Positions 41,828 through 50,246 of a stretch of DNA of 64,000 nucleotides are shown here, in pieces. Every line of letters starts with the position of its first letter. Positions within the stretch are counted from its first letter, which is position 1. The notes beneath the pieces were generated by a model. The model made no database searches. It saw only the letters and a list, made by a program, of their open reading frames with translations, and was not told the origin of the DNA. Origin of the DNA: SIG307 sp045596385 (GTDB taxonomy: Bacteria > Bacillota > Clostridia > Lachnospirales > Lachnospiraceae); assembly GCA_045596385.1 (NCBI GenBank), contig JAZOCC010000035.1, forward strand, positions 1 to 64,000, in the 5' to 3' direction. A program made the translations under genes and the position numbers.

Positions 41828-42205
41828 TTACTTCAGTAGTTCATCTGTTATGCGCAAAATCTCCGGCGCGATTTTCTCCCGCTCTTTTTTTGTTACCTGC
41901 ATATACACCGGATACGCCAGAGATAACACTGCCAGTCCTACAATTCCTATGACAATCCCCGGTATAAACCAAGTGTTTTGCCACACCAGAACACAACACA
42001 TTCCCACGCCGAGAATCAGGGTTCCGATAACACCAAGGACAATCGACAACATCGTTCCTTTCTTTGCTACAGTCTCATCCAAACGACGCAAATACGCCAT
42101 TTTATCTTCCTGCGGTGCTTCGTATTTGCTGCGAATGCGCTTGATTTCTTCCTGCTGCTTTGCGGAATAAGAATACTGAAATCCTTCCGTTTGTTTCTGT
42201 TCCAT
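41828..42205 (-). CDS. Two-span membrane protein, last gene of the kinase operon
   Basis: A 125-residue protein. A charged N-terminal coiled-coil-like region (IKRIRSKYEAPQEDKMAYLRRLDETVAKK) precedes two membrane helices (about 52-72 and 79-100) and a basic/acidic C-terminal helix (KKEREKIAPEILRITDELLK). The same plan and several identical stretches occur in the protein at 45407-45772 (IRSxY, LDxxVxK, GxIxxxIxGxGM, PGxxIGxxGL, YPxY, I-x-x-L-D-x-LxxE/K), so the two are paralogues on either side of the two-component genes. Function unknown. Confidence 0.7.
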   Translation of the reverse strand: MEQKQTEGFQYSYSAKQQEEIKRIRSKYEAPQEDKMAYLRRLDETVAKKGTMLSIVLGVIGTLILGVGMCCVLVWQNTWFIPGIVIGIVGLAVLSLAYPVYMQVTKKEREKIAPEILRITDELLK

Positions 42206-42211
42206 TTTAAT

Positions 42212-43135
42212 TTACTCCTTCTGTTCTTTCGTTCTTATCATTTTCATTTCTTTTGCGGACCGTACAATCATAAAGCTTGACATGAGAACCACTGCCACAC
42301 TGACACCTCCGCCGGTAGCAGCAATCAGAATCCGCTTTTCCGTCTCTGCCATTTCGGCACCGAATTCCGATAACATGGCAGTTTCCAAAGAAAGCATGGA
42401 AACCAGTGCCGCCGACAGTGCAATAATTTTTGCCGTCAGCATCACCGGACTGTTGTATTTTCTGTATTTTACCACATTTACGATGGCGTATACCGTAATG
42501 TAAAAGGTGTACAACGCCACCACATAAATCAGGATTCCGTGATAAAAGAATCCTTTTTCTTCATACAATATCATCAGAACCGCTCCGGAAAGTACGATGT
42601 TCACCAGCAATAAAATCGATGAACACAAAACAGCCCGGTGCAGTTCTCCCATGCGGTTACTTCCGATTTCATGCTTTGCCTTGTACCGTAGCAGTAAAAA
42701 CCGCATCAAAGCCAGAATACCGTAATAAGCTGCCAAAATCACGAACCACATGGAATCGTAGAAAAAGTACATGACCGCATTCGCAATTACATACAGTATG
42801 TTAATCCCCAGTGTAGCATACAAAGACAGCTGATTTTTAAATACCGCATCCGTCATAAGCCGATTGCCGTATGGATTGCTGTAAAGCCACGCTTTTGCTC
42901 GTTTGTACGTTTTCGGAAAAGTAGTTCCGCAGGCAAGTGAAAGTACAGAAATGGTATAAAAAGATACCACATACACCACATATGCCACCGGATGGGTTTC
43001 CAAATGCTTTACAAATACCGCCACCAAAGCCACAGCGCATACCACCGTTAAAAGCAGGATTATCCAGACCGGCGGAAACAACCATTTCTTCCAAGATTTA
43101 TTAACTTCTTTCCTATCGTTATTTGTCTGTCTCAT
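42212..43135 (-). CDS. Multi-span membrane protein of the kinase operon
   Basis: A 307-residue protein with about seven to eight hydrophobic segments spread over its length (for example about 20-42, 50-72, 100-120, 125-147, 165-190, 198-220, 235-255, 268-290). There are conserved-looking charged patches at both ends. The ATG reading MRQTNN is chosen because AAGGA lies 6 nt before it. It begins 2 bp after the histidine kinase stop, so it is co-transcribed. It could be a sensor accessory or a target of the regulator. No ABC-type or transporter motif was recognised. Confidence 0.7.
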   Translation of the reverse strand: MRQTNNDRKEVNKSWKKWLFPPVWIILLLTVVCAVALVAVFVKHLETHPVAYVVYVVSFYTISVLSLACGTTFPKTYKRAKAWLYSNPYGNRLMTDAVFKNQLSLYATLGINILYVIANAVMYFFYDSMWFVILAAYYGILALMRFLLLRYKAKHEIGSNRMGELHRAVLCSSILLLVNIVLSGAVLMILYEEKGFFYHGILIYVVALYTFYITVYAIVNVVKYRKYNSPVMLTAKIIALSAALVSMLSLETAMLSEFGAEMAETEKRILIAATGGGVSVAVVLMSSFMIVRSAKEMKMIRTKEQKE

Positions 43136-43137
43136 AA

Positions 43138-44211
43138 TCATTCCTTCGGTATTTTTACCGTAAATTCCGTACCCTGTCCCGGTGTGCTGTTTACCCGGAT
43201 TTCGCCCTGCATTATGTCAATGACACGTTTCACAAGGGCAAGTCCGAGACCGTTTCCTTCCGTGGCATGAGACGTATCTCCCTGATAAAACTTATCAAAA
43301 ATATGAGCTCCCACCTCCGGTGACATACCGCAACCGGTATCAGCCACCGTTACGATGGCATGATGCTCCGTTGTTTTCAGCTTTAAAGACACCGTTCCGC
43401 CGTCTTCTGTAAACTTAAAGGCATTGGAAAGCAGATTGTTCCAAACTAACGTCAGCAACTCCTGATCTGCCGTTACCGCAACTCCTTCTTCCAAGTCCGT
43501 ATCAATTTCGATATTCCGCCGTTCCCAGACATCCTCGAACTGAAGCAAACATTCACATAACTGTTCGCTTAAATCGTACTGCGTTGCCTTTGGATAAATC
43601 TGCTGGTTTTCCAGGCGGTTCAGCTTTAACATATTGGTCATCATACTTGCCAGCCGTCTGGCACCGTCGGTGACACCCTTGGCATATTCCAGTCGCTGTT
43701 CCTCGGTCAGCTCCGGTGTTTGCAACAAGGTCCCGAAATTTTGCATTACGGCAAGCGGAGTCTTCATCTCATGAGAAACATTTGCCACAAAATCCGTTCG
43801 TAAGGTTTCCACACCGGAAAGCTCCTCCGCCATTTGATTAAAGCATCGGATAATTTCATTAAACTTCTCTCCGCCGCCAAAGCCTTTGATTGGTTTGATT
43901 CGTACAGAAAAGTCCCCTTGCATCATCTGCTCCGCCGCTTTTGTGATCTTACGAACCGGACGGTCCACCGTAATCTTTCTCCGTATCGCATCAATCACGG
44001 CAAATAATATACTGAGGGCCACCACATTGATAAACGTTAATTTCGCCGCAGCACTGATATTTTCACTACTTAATGCCAACCCCATAGTTTCAGACATAAT
44101 TCTGATAAACAGGATTAAACAACAGGTAATCGGGAACGCCACAACAAGGAAAAACAAGGCATACCGGCTCACTGCTTTTAATGTCTTCGGAACTTGTGTT
44201 TCCTTTCTCAT
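43138..44211 (-). CDS. Sensor histidine kinase
   Basis: A 357-residue kinase. Two membrane helices (about 14-36 and 57-77) enclose a short extracellular loop. A HAMP-like linker (RPVRKITKAAEQMMQGDFSVRI) is followed by the HisKA phosphoacceptor (DFVANVSHEMKTPLAVM, His in SHE) and HATPase_c motifs: NLLSNAFKFT (N box), ADTGCGMSPE (G1), GNGLGLALVKRV (G2). The very small extracellular loop suggests membrane-stress sensing or a partner protein rather than a soluble ligand. Overlaps the regulator gene by 4 bp (ATGA). Confidence 0.93.
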   Translation of the reverse strand: MRKETQVPKTLKAVSRYALFFLVVAFPITCCLILFIRIMSETMGLALSSENISAAAKLTFINVVALSILFAVIDAIRRKITVDRPVRKITKAAEQMMQGDFSVRIKPIKGFGGGEKFNEIIRCFNQMAEELSGVETLRTDFVANVSHEMKTPLAVMQNFGTLLQTPELTEEQRLEYAKGVTDGARRLASMMTNMLKLNRLENQQIYPKATQYDLSEQLCECLLQFEDVWERRNIEIDTDLEEGVAVTADQELLTLVWNNLLSNAFKFTEDGGTVSLKLKTTEHHAIVTVADTGCGMSPEVGAHIFDKFYQGDTSHATEGNGLGLALVKRVIDIMQGEIRVNSTPGQGTEFTVKIPKE

Positions 44212-44879
44212 TTCATCACCGCCTTATACCCGAGACCGTGTACCGTCACAATCTCAAAATCCTTGCAATTTGCCAGCTTTCCGCGAAGTTTTGTCATATA
44301 CACGTCCACCGCCCGCGGTGTCGTCTCTGTATCCACATCCCAGAACTCATCCATGAGCTGCATTCTGGTAAAGGTCTTCTTCGGATAAGACAAAAGTTTA
44401 TATAAAATACTGAATTCCCGATTGGTCATGGAGATTTCCTCGTCATTTAAGTATGCCGTATGCTCATCCGCATCCATGACAAAGCTTCCGATTTCAAGCT
44501 TTCTGCTGGCTGCAATCTTGGCTCGGCGAAGGAGCGCTCCGATGCGCAGGAACAGCTCATCCAAATCAATCGGCTTTACCATGTAATCGTCCACACCGAT
44601 ACGGAAGCCCCGTTGCTTTGACGCCATATCGTCCCTTGCGGTCATAAACAAAATCGGAATATTCTCGTTCTGGGTCCGTACGGTTCTGGCAAGTTCAAAC
44701 CCGTCCGTTCCCGGCATCATAATATCCGAAATAATCAGGTCAAACACCGTCTCGTACAACGCATCATAAGCTTCATTGGCACTCAAACACCCCACAGCCT
44801 CATATCCGCTGTGATTTAAAAAGGAGCAGACCGTCTTATTTAAATCCTTATCATCCTCTACCACCAAAATCTTAAACAT
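44208..44879 (-). CDS. OmpR-family response regulator
   Basis: A 223-residue regulator. The receiver domain has acidic residues in VVEDDKDLN, phosphoacceptor Asp in DLIISDIMMPGTDGFE, a T in LFMTARDD and Lys in MVKPID. The C-terminal winged-helix OmpR domain (about 130-223) reads LTNREFS-like MTNREFSILYKLLSYPKKTFTRMQLMDEFWD...RAVDVYMTKLRGKL. It heads the regulator/kinase/membrane-protein operon. Targets unknown; the operon itself and the nearby paralogous membrane genes are candidates. Confidence 0.93.
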   Translation of the reverse strand: MFKILVVEDDKDLNKTVCSFLNHSGYEAVGCLSANEAYDALYETVFDLIISDIMMPGTDGFELARTVRTQNENIPILFMTARDDMASKQRGFRIGVDDYMVKPIDLDELFLRIGALLRRAKIAASRKLEIGSFVMDADEHTAYLNDEEISMTNREFSILYKLLSYPKKTFTRMQLMDEFWDVDTETTPRAVDVYMTKLRGKLANCKDFEIVTVHGLGYKAVMK

Positions 44880-45104
44880 GGGAGTTCCTCCGTTTCTTAA
44901 GATAACTGCATGATTGTCCTTACAAATATCATACCATAGAAATGTTAAAGTTTTGTTTCTGTTTTTGGTGATTTCTTATGATTTTATAACATCGGAGCAA
45001 AAACATAGCGAGATGTCCCGGGACCTCTCGCTTATATTTCTGTTTTTTATTGTTCTTATGTTTTGTCTTGCTTTAAATCGGTTTGTTTTGCTACCGGTTG
45101 TTGC

Positions 45105-45320
45105 TTACTTCTCACCGGAAAGTCTCTTCTTCGCTTCTTCTACCGTTTCTCCTTCCTTTGCAAAGAGCTTTTCTACGCATTTATCGGTTACCTTGTTAAA
45201 ACCGTCTACGGCACCCTTTTCAATTTTTTTATAGCCGGATACCACACCGTTTTCAATCTTCTTATAACCTTCCACCACTGCATCTGCGATCTTTTCGTTT
45301 GCTTCTACTAATTTGGACAT
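45105..45320 (-). CDS. Small helical repeat protein
   Basis: A 71-residue protein built from tandem, roughly 11-residue units: VVEGYKKIENG, VVSGYKKIEKG, AVDGFNKVTDK. A short Lys/Glu-rich tail follows (EGETVEEAKKRLSG). The period of 11 suggests an amphipathic or coiled-coil-like helix that may lie on the membrane. It has a good AAGGAG ribosome site. It lies downstream of the 45407-45772 gene and may be co-transcribed. I have seen similar short proteins in Lachnospiraceae annotated only as hypothetical. Confidence 0.65.
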   Translation of the reverse strand: MSKLVEANEKIADAVVEGYKKIENGVVSGYKKIEKGAVDGFNKVTDKCVEKLFAKEGETVEEAKKRLSGEK

Positions 45321-45406
45321 TTTTATATTCTCCTTTTTAAATTAATGTTTATCTCTTATTTCTCGTTTGTTTACATGTTTTTAGAAATGTTTTTGTTATA
45401 TTGATT

Positions 45407-45772
45407 TTATTCTTCCATCAACTTGTCGCTGAGTTTAATGATCTGCTCCGCATACTTTTCCTTGCGGGAACCGAGCATCTTCTTATACAGCGGATAATTC
45501 ACCAGTGCCAGTCCCAACCCGATAACACCGATAATCACGCCCGGCACCATGGCATCTCCCATACCGAGAGTCTCACCCAGTTCTGTCATTACAAGGCTCA
45601 TACCGGTTCCCATAATGATGGCGCTGATAGTACCGAACGCATAAGCGAATACGTTTGCCGGCTGCTTTACCTTCTTGTCCAGTTCCTTTAACTCGTCCAG
45701 CTTCGTGGTTTCCTTCTCCGTATACTGGCTACGAATCTTCTGTACTAAAAACTCCTGATCATTCTTGTTCAT
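45407..45772 (-). CDS. Two-span membrane protein, paralogue of 41828-42205
   Basis: A 121-residue protein with a charged N-terminal helix (FLVQKIRSQYTEKETTKLDELKELDKKVK), two membrane helices (about 45-65 and 75-95) and a C-terminal helix (KYAEQIIKLSDKLMEE). It matches the kinase-operon protein at 41828-42205 in order and spacing. The start MNKNDQEF is chosen because GGAGG lies 8 nt upstream; another ATG two codons earlier is too close to the site. Confidence 0.68.
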   Translation of the reverse strand: MNKNDQEFLVQKIRSQYTEKETTKLDELKELDKKVKQPANVFAYAFGTISAIIMGTGMSLVMTELGETLGMGDAMVPGVIIGVIGLGLALVNYPLYKKMLGSRKEKYAEQIIKLSDKLMEE

Positions 45773-45897
45773 TTTCATTTCCTCCGTTTTTTTGTGATAT
45801 GTTTTGTTTACTTGTTGCTTTGTTTCATTTGATGAGTTCATTCTAACGGGGAGTTGTTGGAAAAAGTTTTAAGAAATGTTTCTGAAATATTAATTTA

Positions 45898-45926
45898 TTG
45901 CATTTTTCAAAAAGAAACGATATACT
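45898..45926 (+). promoter_or_regulatory. Promoter of the 45957-46430 gene
   Basis: TTGCAT (45898-45903) and TATACT (45921-45926) with a 17-bp spacer, about 30 bp before the start codon. Confidence 0.55.
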
Positions 45927-45956
45927 TACTGTATTAAAGATAGGGAGTGACACATT

Positions 45957-46430
45957 ATGAGCAATCTTAAGACATACGCTGAATCGAAAGGTCTGATGCC
46001 CTTTGGAGAAGATTACTTTTTCGGGAATCTGAAGGGGTATTCTTCCACGCTTTTTGTGAATCCGGCAGGAAAACAATTAACTATCCATACTTGTATTTCT
46101 GATGAGGAACAACAGGAAAAGCTACAGAAGTTTTTACAGACATCCGATGTAAAAGCAACACTTGCATGGTTGGGCTATACCCTCGCACCGGGACGTCGCG
46201 GAGCTGCAACATTACCGCTTTTATTTACCTCTACTTTACTCAACCTGCTTGCAGGTACCAGAATCGCCGGTCTTGTCTGCGCCATATCCGGGAAAGCAAT
46301 AGATATCGTTCAATTATTCGCGTATACCTTTATCGGGTTTATCCTGGGAGTCGTGATACTGCTTTTCATGCAACTTGTAGCATTTATGTTCCGTGACAAA
46401 GAAATGACGGGTGTGATAGATTTGGAATAA
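45957..46430 (+). CDS. Hypothetical protein with soluble head and two membrane spans
   Basis: A 157-residue protein. About 75 N-terminal residues are soluble (MPFGEDYFFGNLKGYSSTLF...KQLTIHTCISDEEQQEKLQKFL). Hydrophobic segments at about 87-118 and 118-142 follow, then a short charged tail. GGGAG precedes the ATG and a promoter is visible. It lies on the plus strand between minus-strand genes and is followed by a hairpin. No family recognised. Confidence 0.65.
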   Translation: MSNLKTYAESKGLMPFGEDYFFGNLKGYSSTLFVNPAGKQLTIHTCISDEEQQEKLQKFLQTSDVKATLAWLGYTLAPGRRGAATLPLLFTSTLLNLLAGTRIAGLVCAISGKAIDIVQLFAYTFIGFILGVVILLFMQLVAFMFRDKEMTGVIDLE

Positions 46431-46435
46431 AAATC

Positions 46436-46481
46436 AAGAGAGCCACAGGGGGCTGCATATGCATAAGCCCATGGCTCTCTT
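46436..46481 (-). terminator. Hairpin between convergent genes
   Basis: AAGAGAGCCA (46436-46445) pairs perfectly with TGGCTCTCTT (46472-46481), with an inner GGGCT/AGCCC pairing. On the minus strand it is followed by GATTTTTATT, so it probably ends the 46515-47369 transcript. On the plus strand the U-tract is absent. Confidence 0.65.
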
Positions 46482-46514
46482 ACTACGTACTAGATAATAA
46501 TACAAATATTATTG

Positions 46515-47369
46515 TCAATCCTTCCGCCATTCCATCCACCACTCTATCTCTTCATACCAATTCGTCTTTATCAAGCCCACATAAATATCATCATTGTATC
46601 TGTACAAATCGTCCTTTAAATAAAATTCATAGGGAATCTCTATAATATAGCATTTTCTTTCGGTATCTGCTTCATAAGTAAGCGCTTGTATATCCCCCTC
46701 GTTCACATAGGTAGCCGGGCAATAATCCTCCAAGTTGTCCTCATATAGAAAAATCTCTACTTGGATGAAGTCGAATTTCACACCTTCCCCTGGTACGTTA
46801 GATCCAAAATTATCTATCGTAAAATGCAAGTAGTTATTCATCAAGCCGTAATAATTATCTTGTTCATTTCTGGCATGTACATGCAAATAATCTTCTTTAC
46901 CGATTATTTTTATCACAACATCCTTTACGATAGGATTGTTTTTCAAATCAATTTTATTGATTTCATATGCCATGGTTTCGTTGCTCTTCTTAAATTTATT
47001 TGTTCCAACCTGTTCCTCGTAATAATTGGATAGTCCGTCTCCGTCAAAATCATCTCTATCTATGACATTGTTAAAGATAAATAAATTTATGTAATAAACA
47101 AGGATTGCGGTCAGTATTATCAATAAAACGTTGCGCCAAAATTTAAAATCAATCTCAGGTACTCTTTTTATCGCAAAAGAAACGATTACTGCAAACACAA
47201 TATACCAAAAGATTCCGACGATTACAATAAAACCATAAGGAATAAATCCACCACCGCTACCGCTTTCTCCGAAATATTCCAAATTAAAAAGAATAATACA
47301 CTGACATGCAATGATGGTAACGATTGCGGAAACAATATTGACGATTCTATTCAGGCGTTTGCTATTCAT
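46515..47369 (-). CDS. Membrane protein with thrombospondin type 3-like calcium motif
   Basis: A 284-residue protein. Three hydrophobic helices (about 10-32, 40-65 and 74-95) are followed by an extracellular part starting DRDDFDGDGLSNYYEEQVGTN. That is the DxDxDGxSxxxExxxGT type of calcium-binding motif found in thrombospondin type 3 and dockerin-like repeats. A predicted beta-sandwich-like region of about 150 residues follows. The start MNSKRL lies 9 nt after GGGAG. Its likely -10 (TATAAT, complement of 47414-47419) is next to the terminator of the upstream aminotransferase gene. Function unknown. Confidence 0.65.
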   Translation of the reverse strand: MNSKRLNRIVNIVSAIVTIIACQCIILFNLEYFGESGSGGGFIPYGFIVIVGIFWYIVFAVIVSFAIKRVPEIDFKFWRNVLLIILTAILVYYINLFIFNNVIDRDDFDGDGLSNYYEEQVGTNKFKKSNETMAYEINKIDLKNNPIVKDVVIKIIGKEDYLHVHARNEQDNYYGLMNNYLHFTIDNFGSNVPGEGVKFDFIQVEIFLYEDNLEDYCPATYVNEGDIQALTYEADTERKCYIIEIPYEFYLKDDLYRYNDDIYVGLIKTNWYEEIEWWMEWRKD

Positions 47370-47423
47370 ATGTGTCATCTCCCTACCAAACTTTCTTTTT
47401 ATGTACAAAACAGATTATACCAC

Positions 47424-47454
47424 AAAACTGCCGCATGCAAAAGCACACGGCAGT
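47424..47454 (-). terminator. Terminator of the aminotransferase gene
   Basis: ACTGCCG pairs with CGGCAGT (47448-47454 with 47427-47433) with an inner TGC/GCA pairing and a TTTT loop. TTTTGTGG follows on the minus strand. Confidence 0.75.
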
Positions 47455-47474
47455 CTGAAATTCTCAATATGAAA

Positions 47475-48674
47475 TTACTGTACATCCTTAATAAACTGCT
47501 CGATTCTGTCTAAGCCCTTCTTAATCTGCTCCATGGAAATTGCATAGGACAGACGGATGTGATCGTCAAAACCGAAGTCTGCACACGGAATTACCGCAGT
47601 CATGTAATCCTCGATGAGAATCTTCGCAAGCTTGCCGACATCCGCAATCTTCTCGCCCTTGTAGGACTTCTCTAAAAGCTTGCTGACATCGATAAATACG
47701 TAGAACGCACCAAGTGGCTTTAAGGCATCTACCAGGTCCATCTTTGCCACGCGCTCGTACATGTAAATACGACGCTTATCGAACTCCTTGTTCATCTCCT
47801 GTACCGTATCCTGCGGTCCGAGAAGTGCTTCTACGGTTGCCTTCTGGGCAATGGAGTTCGGGTTGGAGGTCTGATGGCTCTGTACACTGCCCATGAGCTT
47901 TGCAATCTCAGCAGAGGAACCGGTGTAACCGATTCTCCAACCGGTCATCGCGTAGCTCTTTGCCACACCGCTACAGGTAATAGTTCTCTTATAAATCTCC
48001 TCGTTTAAGGAAGCGATGCTGACAGCCTCGTATCCCTCGTAAATGAGGTTTTCATACATTTCGTCGGCTACACAGTAGATGTCCTTCTCTACGATAACCT
48101 TTGCAAGCGCCTCAAGCTCCTCGCGGGTATAAATCATACCGGTCGGGTTATTCGGGGTGTTAAGTACCACTGCCTTGGTGTTCTCGGTGCATGCTGCAGC
48201 CAGCTGCTCTGCGGTCATCTTGTAGCCCTGCTCCTTACCGCAACGAACGATTACCGGTACGCCGTCCGCAAGACGAACGATTTCCGGATAGCTCAACCAG
48301 AACGGTGCCGGGATAATTACCTCATCTCCCGGATTTAAAATAGCGGAAAAAATATTAGTTAAAGAATGCTTACCTCCGTTACTTACCACAATCTGATTCG
48401 GTTCGTAGTGAAGCTTATTGAAACTCTCGAACTTCTTACAGATTGCCTGCTTTAACTCCACTGTACCTGCCGCTGGAGTATACTTGGTGAAACCGGCATG
48501 AATCGCACTGATTGCGGCATCGCAGATATTTGCCGGGGTATTGAAATCCGGCTCGCCTGCGCCAAAGCCTACAACATCCAGGCCCTTTGCCTTTAATTCA
48601 TTAGCCTTTGCGGTAATTGCAAGTGTGGAAGAAGGCTTTACAGCCTGCGCTTTTTTCGATAACGTAAGTGCCAT
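47475..48674 (-). CDS. aspC: Aspartate aminotransferase, class I PLP-dependent
   Basis: A 399-residue aminotransferase of the AspB/AspC (I-gamma) group. The pyridoxal phosphate lysine is in SGVAKSYAMTGWRIGY. Other motifs are VVLNTPNNPTGMIYTREEL and VADEMYENLIYEG; the C-terminal arginine is in DDHIRLSYA. It interconverts aspartate/oxaloacetate and glutamate/2-oxoglutarate. Exact substrate preference cannot be fixed by sequence alone. It is a single-gene unit with its own promoter. A perfect 12-bp palindrome ATTGTATACAAT lies between promoter and gene. Confidence 0.9.
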   Translation of the reverse strand: MALTLSKKAQAVKPSSTLAITAKANELKAKGLDVVGFGAGEPDFNTPANICDAAISAIHAGFTKYTPAAGTVELKQAICKKFESFNKLHYEPNQIVVSNGGKHSLTNIFSAILNPGDEVIIPAPFWLSYPEIVRLADGVPVIVRCGKEQGYKMTAEQLAAACTENTKAVVLNTPNNPTGMIYTREELEALAKVIVEKDIYCVADEMYENLIYEGYEAVSIASLNEEIYKRTITCSGVAKSYAMTGWRIGYTGSSAEIAKLMGSVQSHQTSNPNSIAQKATVEALLGPQDTVQEMNKEFDKRRIYMYERVAKMDLVDALKPLGAFYVFIDVSKLLEKSYKGEKIADVGKLAKILIEDYMTAVIPCADFGFDDHIRLSYAISMEQIKKGLDRIEQFIKDVQ

Positions 48675-48711
48675 ATCTTATCTCTCCTTCAAAGTTCTGC
48701 GCAAATGTATC

Positions 48712-48772
48712 ATTGTATACAATCGCACAGAGTATTCTTATGTATTGTAATATATGCCATTGGAAAATGCAA
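48712..48772 (-). promoter_or_regulatory. aspC promoter with downstream palindrome
   Basis: TTGCAT (complement of 48767-48772) and TACAAT (complement of 48744-48749) with a 17-bp spacer. The perfect palindrome ATTGTATACAAT (48712-48723) lies about 15-25 bp after the predicted start, a common repressor position. Confidence 0.6.
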
Positions 48773-48873
48773 GCATTTTTTTGTAAAAGTATCAAAAATA
48801 GATTGAGTATATGGAATTCTATGAAAAGCCGATGAGAACTATATCGTTTTTCTACGTATATCTCTCATAAGCT

Positions 48874-50115
48874 TTACTCATTCGAACTTCTATTTAAACC
48901 AACTTCCTCCACCTTGTTCAGATCAATCCACATAGCAGGACGAACGGAAGTCCACGAATCACCGGCTAACGCTCCCTCTAAATGTATTTCTCCGAATCCG
49001 CTTACATATGCCATTCTTTTTTCATTCTCTCCCGGTGTTCGTAACCACCATCCGTAAAAATCCGTCTTATCTTCAATCGGAATATCTTTTGACCAATCTA
49101 TTTTTTCTTTATTAACAGGCGGTTCTATTTGCGTTTTTCGCTCTTCAATCTTTTTAAGATAACGCTCTATCTCCTCGACACTTAGAACAAATATAAAGTC
49201 TCTTGAATCAACACCACCTTCGGTTCCGTACAATGGATTAGCTTCCGCTCTAACTACTGTTTCGGCAATACATTCTTGCTCTTTTTCGTCAAATGCACTC
49301 TCACGAAATTTCCCATTCAACCATGACCGTAATGTACTGGTCTCCCATGTTGTTTTTCCCTGTTTTCCTTCATCAAAGGCAATCACATCCACATTATACA
49401 GTGCCAAAAGCAATGCTTTATCATCTACCTTGTCCAGTACAATCCACTTAACCGGAATCGACCATATATCATATTTATTCCCGTCAGCATCCTCGTATAA
49501 AACCTCCGAATCCTGATGAGCATAGTTTCCCATGACAACCACATTCCCGACATCCATATCCTTCTGCGTATCAAATACCGAATACGGTTCCGGTCCCGGT
49601 GTAGGAGTAACCGAAAGTGCTTCAATTATTTCCTCTCTGGTCATTCTATCTTCCTGATACAATATCGCAGGTGCTTTTGTTACTTTGATTGGTGTTGGTG
49701 ATATCCTATTGTTGTTATCTGCGTCTTCCCTTGTATCTTCTAATACCGTATATTTTCCGAATTCATCAAAATAATAAGTAATGCTAAAAGATTCGCTTTC
49801 GTTAAGATTTGACCCGCCCGACTCGTATAGTTTCCAATTTATTGTCACATTTCCCTCACCGATTGGAGCAAACACCCAATGATAATTGTTCCCCAATCCG
49901 CTTCTGTAATGCTTTGTTTCCTTTATTACCTCATTTGTGCTTAATTCATATTCCCAATATTCTCCCGCAGAACCGCTGGCATAATGAGAAAAGTATAACT
50001 GCTTATCATTACTTTTTATGATATGTTCTATCACATCATTTTTATTATACTTTACTACAATTAGCGTTGAAACGAGTAAGACGATTACCAAGAGTAATTT
50101 AGTTTCTGTTTTCAT
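48874..50115 (-). CDS. Membrane-anchored DUF6273-like protein
   Basis: A 413-residue protein. An N-terminal membrane helix (about 5-24) is followed by an ectodomain of about 150 residues and a DUF6273-like domain (about 190-405): VVVMGNYAHQDS, IPVKWIVLDKVDDKALLLALYNVD, TTWETSTLRSWLNGKFRESAFDEKEQE, WWLRTPG and SVRPAMWIDL. This is the same domain that occurs four times in the giant M56 protein at 34066-41244, from which it differs by a longer N-terminal region and a single copy. It is 130 bp downstream of rny. Function of the domain is not known to me. Confidence 0.75.
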   Translation of the reverse strand: MKTETKLLLVIVLLVSTLIVVKYNKNDVIEHIIKSNDKQLYFSHYASGSAGEYWEYELSTNEVIKETKHYRSGLGNNYHWVFAPIGEGNVTINWKLYESGGSNLNESESFSITYYFDEFGKYTVLEDTREDADNNNRISPTPIKVTKAPAILYQEDRMTREEIIEALSVTPTPGPEPYSVFDTQKDMDVGNVVVMGNYAHQDSEVLYEDADGNKYDIWSIPVKWIVLDKVDDKALLLALYNVDVIAFDEGKQGKTTWETSTLRSWLNGKFRESAFDEKEQECIAETVVRAEANPLYGTEGGVDSRDFIFVLSVEEIERYLKKIEERKTQIEPPVNKEKIDWSKDIPIEDKTDFYGWWLRTPGENEKRMAYVSGFGEIHLEGALAGDSWTSVRPAMWIDLNKVEEVGLNRSSNE

Positions 50116-50206
50116 CCTTCGCTCCTCCCCTATTAATCAAATCTATTATTCTGATTCAATATTATCGTAAACATATGCGAAATTCAAGTGATATTTCAAC
50201 AATAAG

Positions 50207-50240
50207 AAAAGGGCCATGCACGATTTGCACGACCCTTCTT
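50207..50240 (-). terminator. Terminator of rny
   Basis: AAGGG pairs with CCCTT (50236-50232 side with 50207-50214 side), with an inner GTGCA/TGCA pairing. TTTTCTTATT follows on the minus strand. Confidence 0.65.
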
Positions 50241-50246
50241 CCATCA

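Noticed and set aside
45843..46076. A 77-codon minus-strand frame
   Set aside because: It overlaps the promoter and start of the well-supported plus-strand gene at 45957 and lacks a ribosome site.
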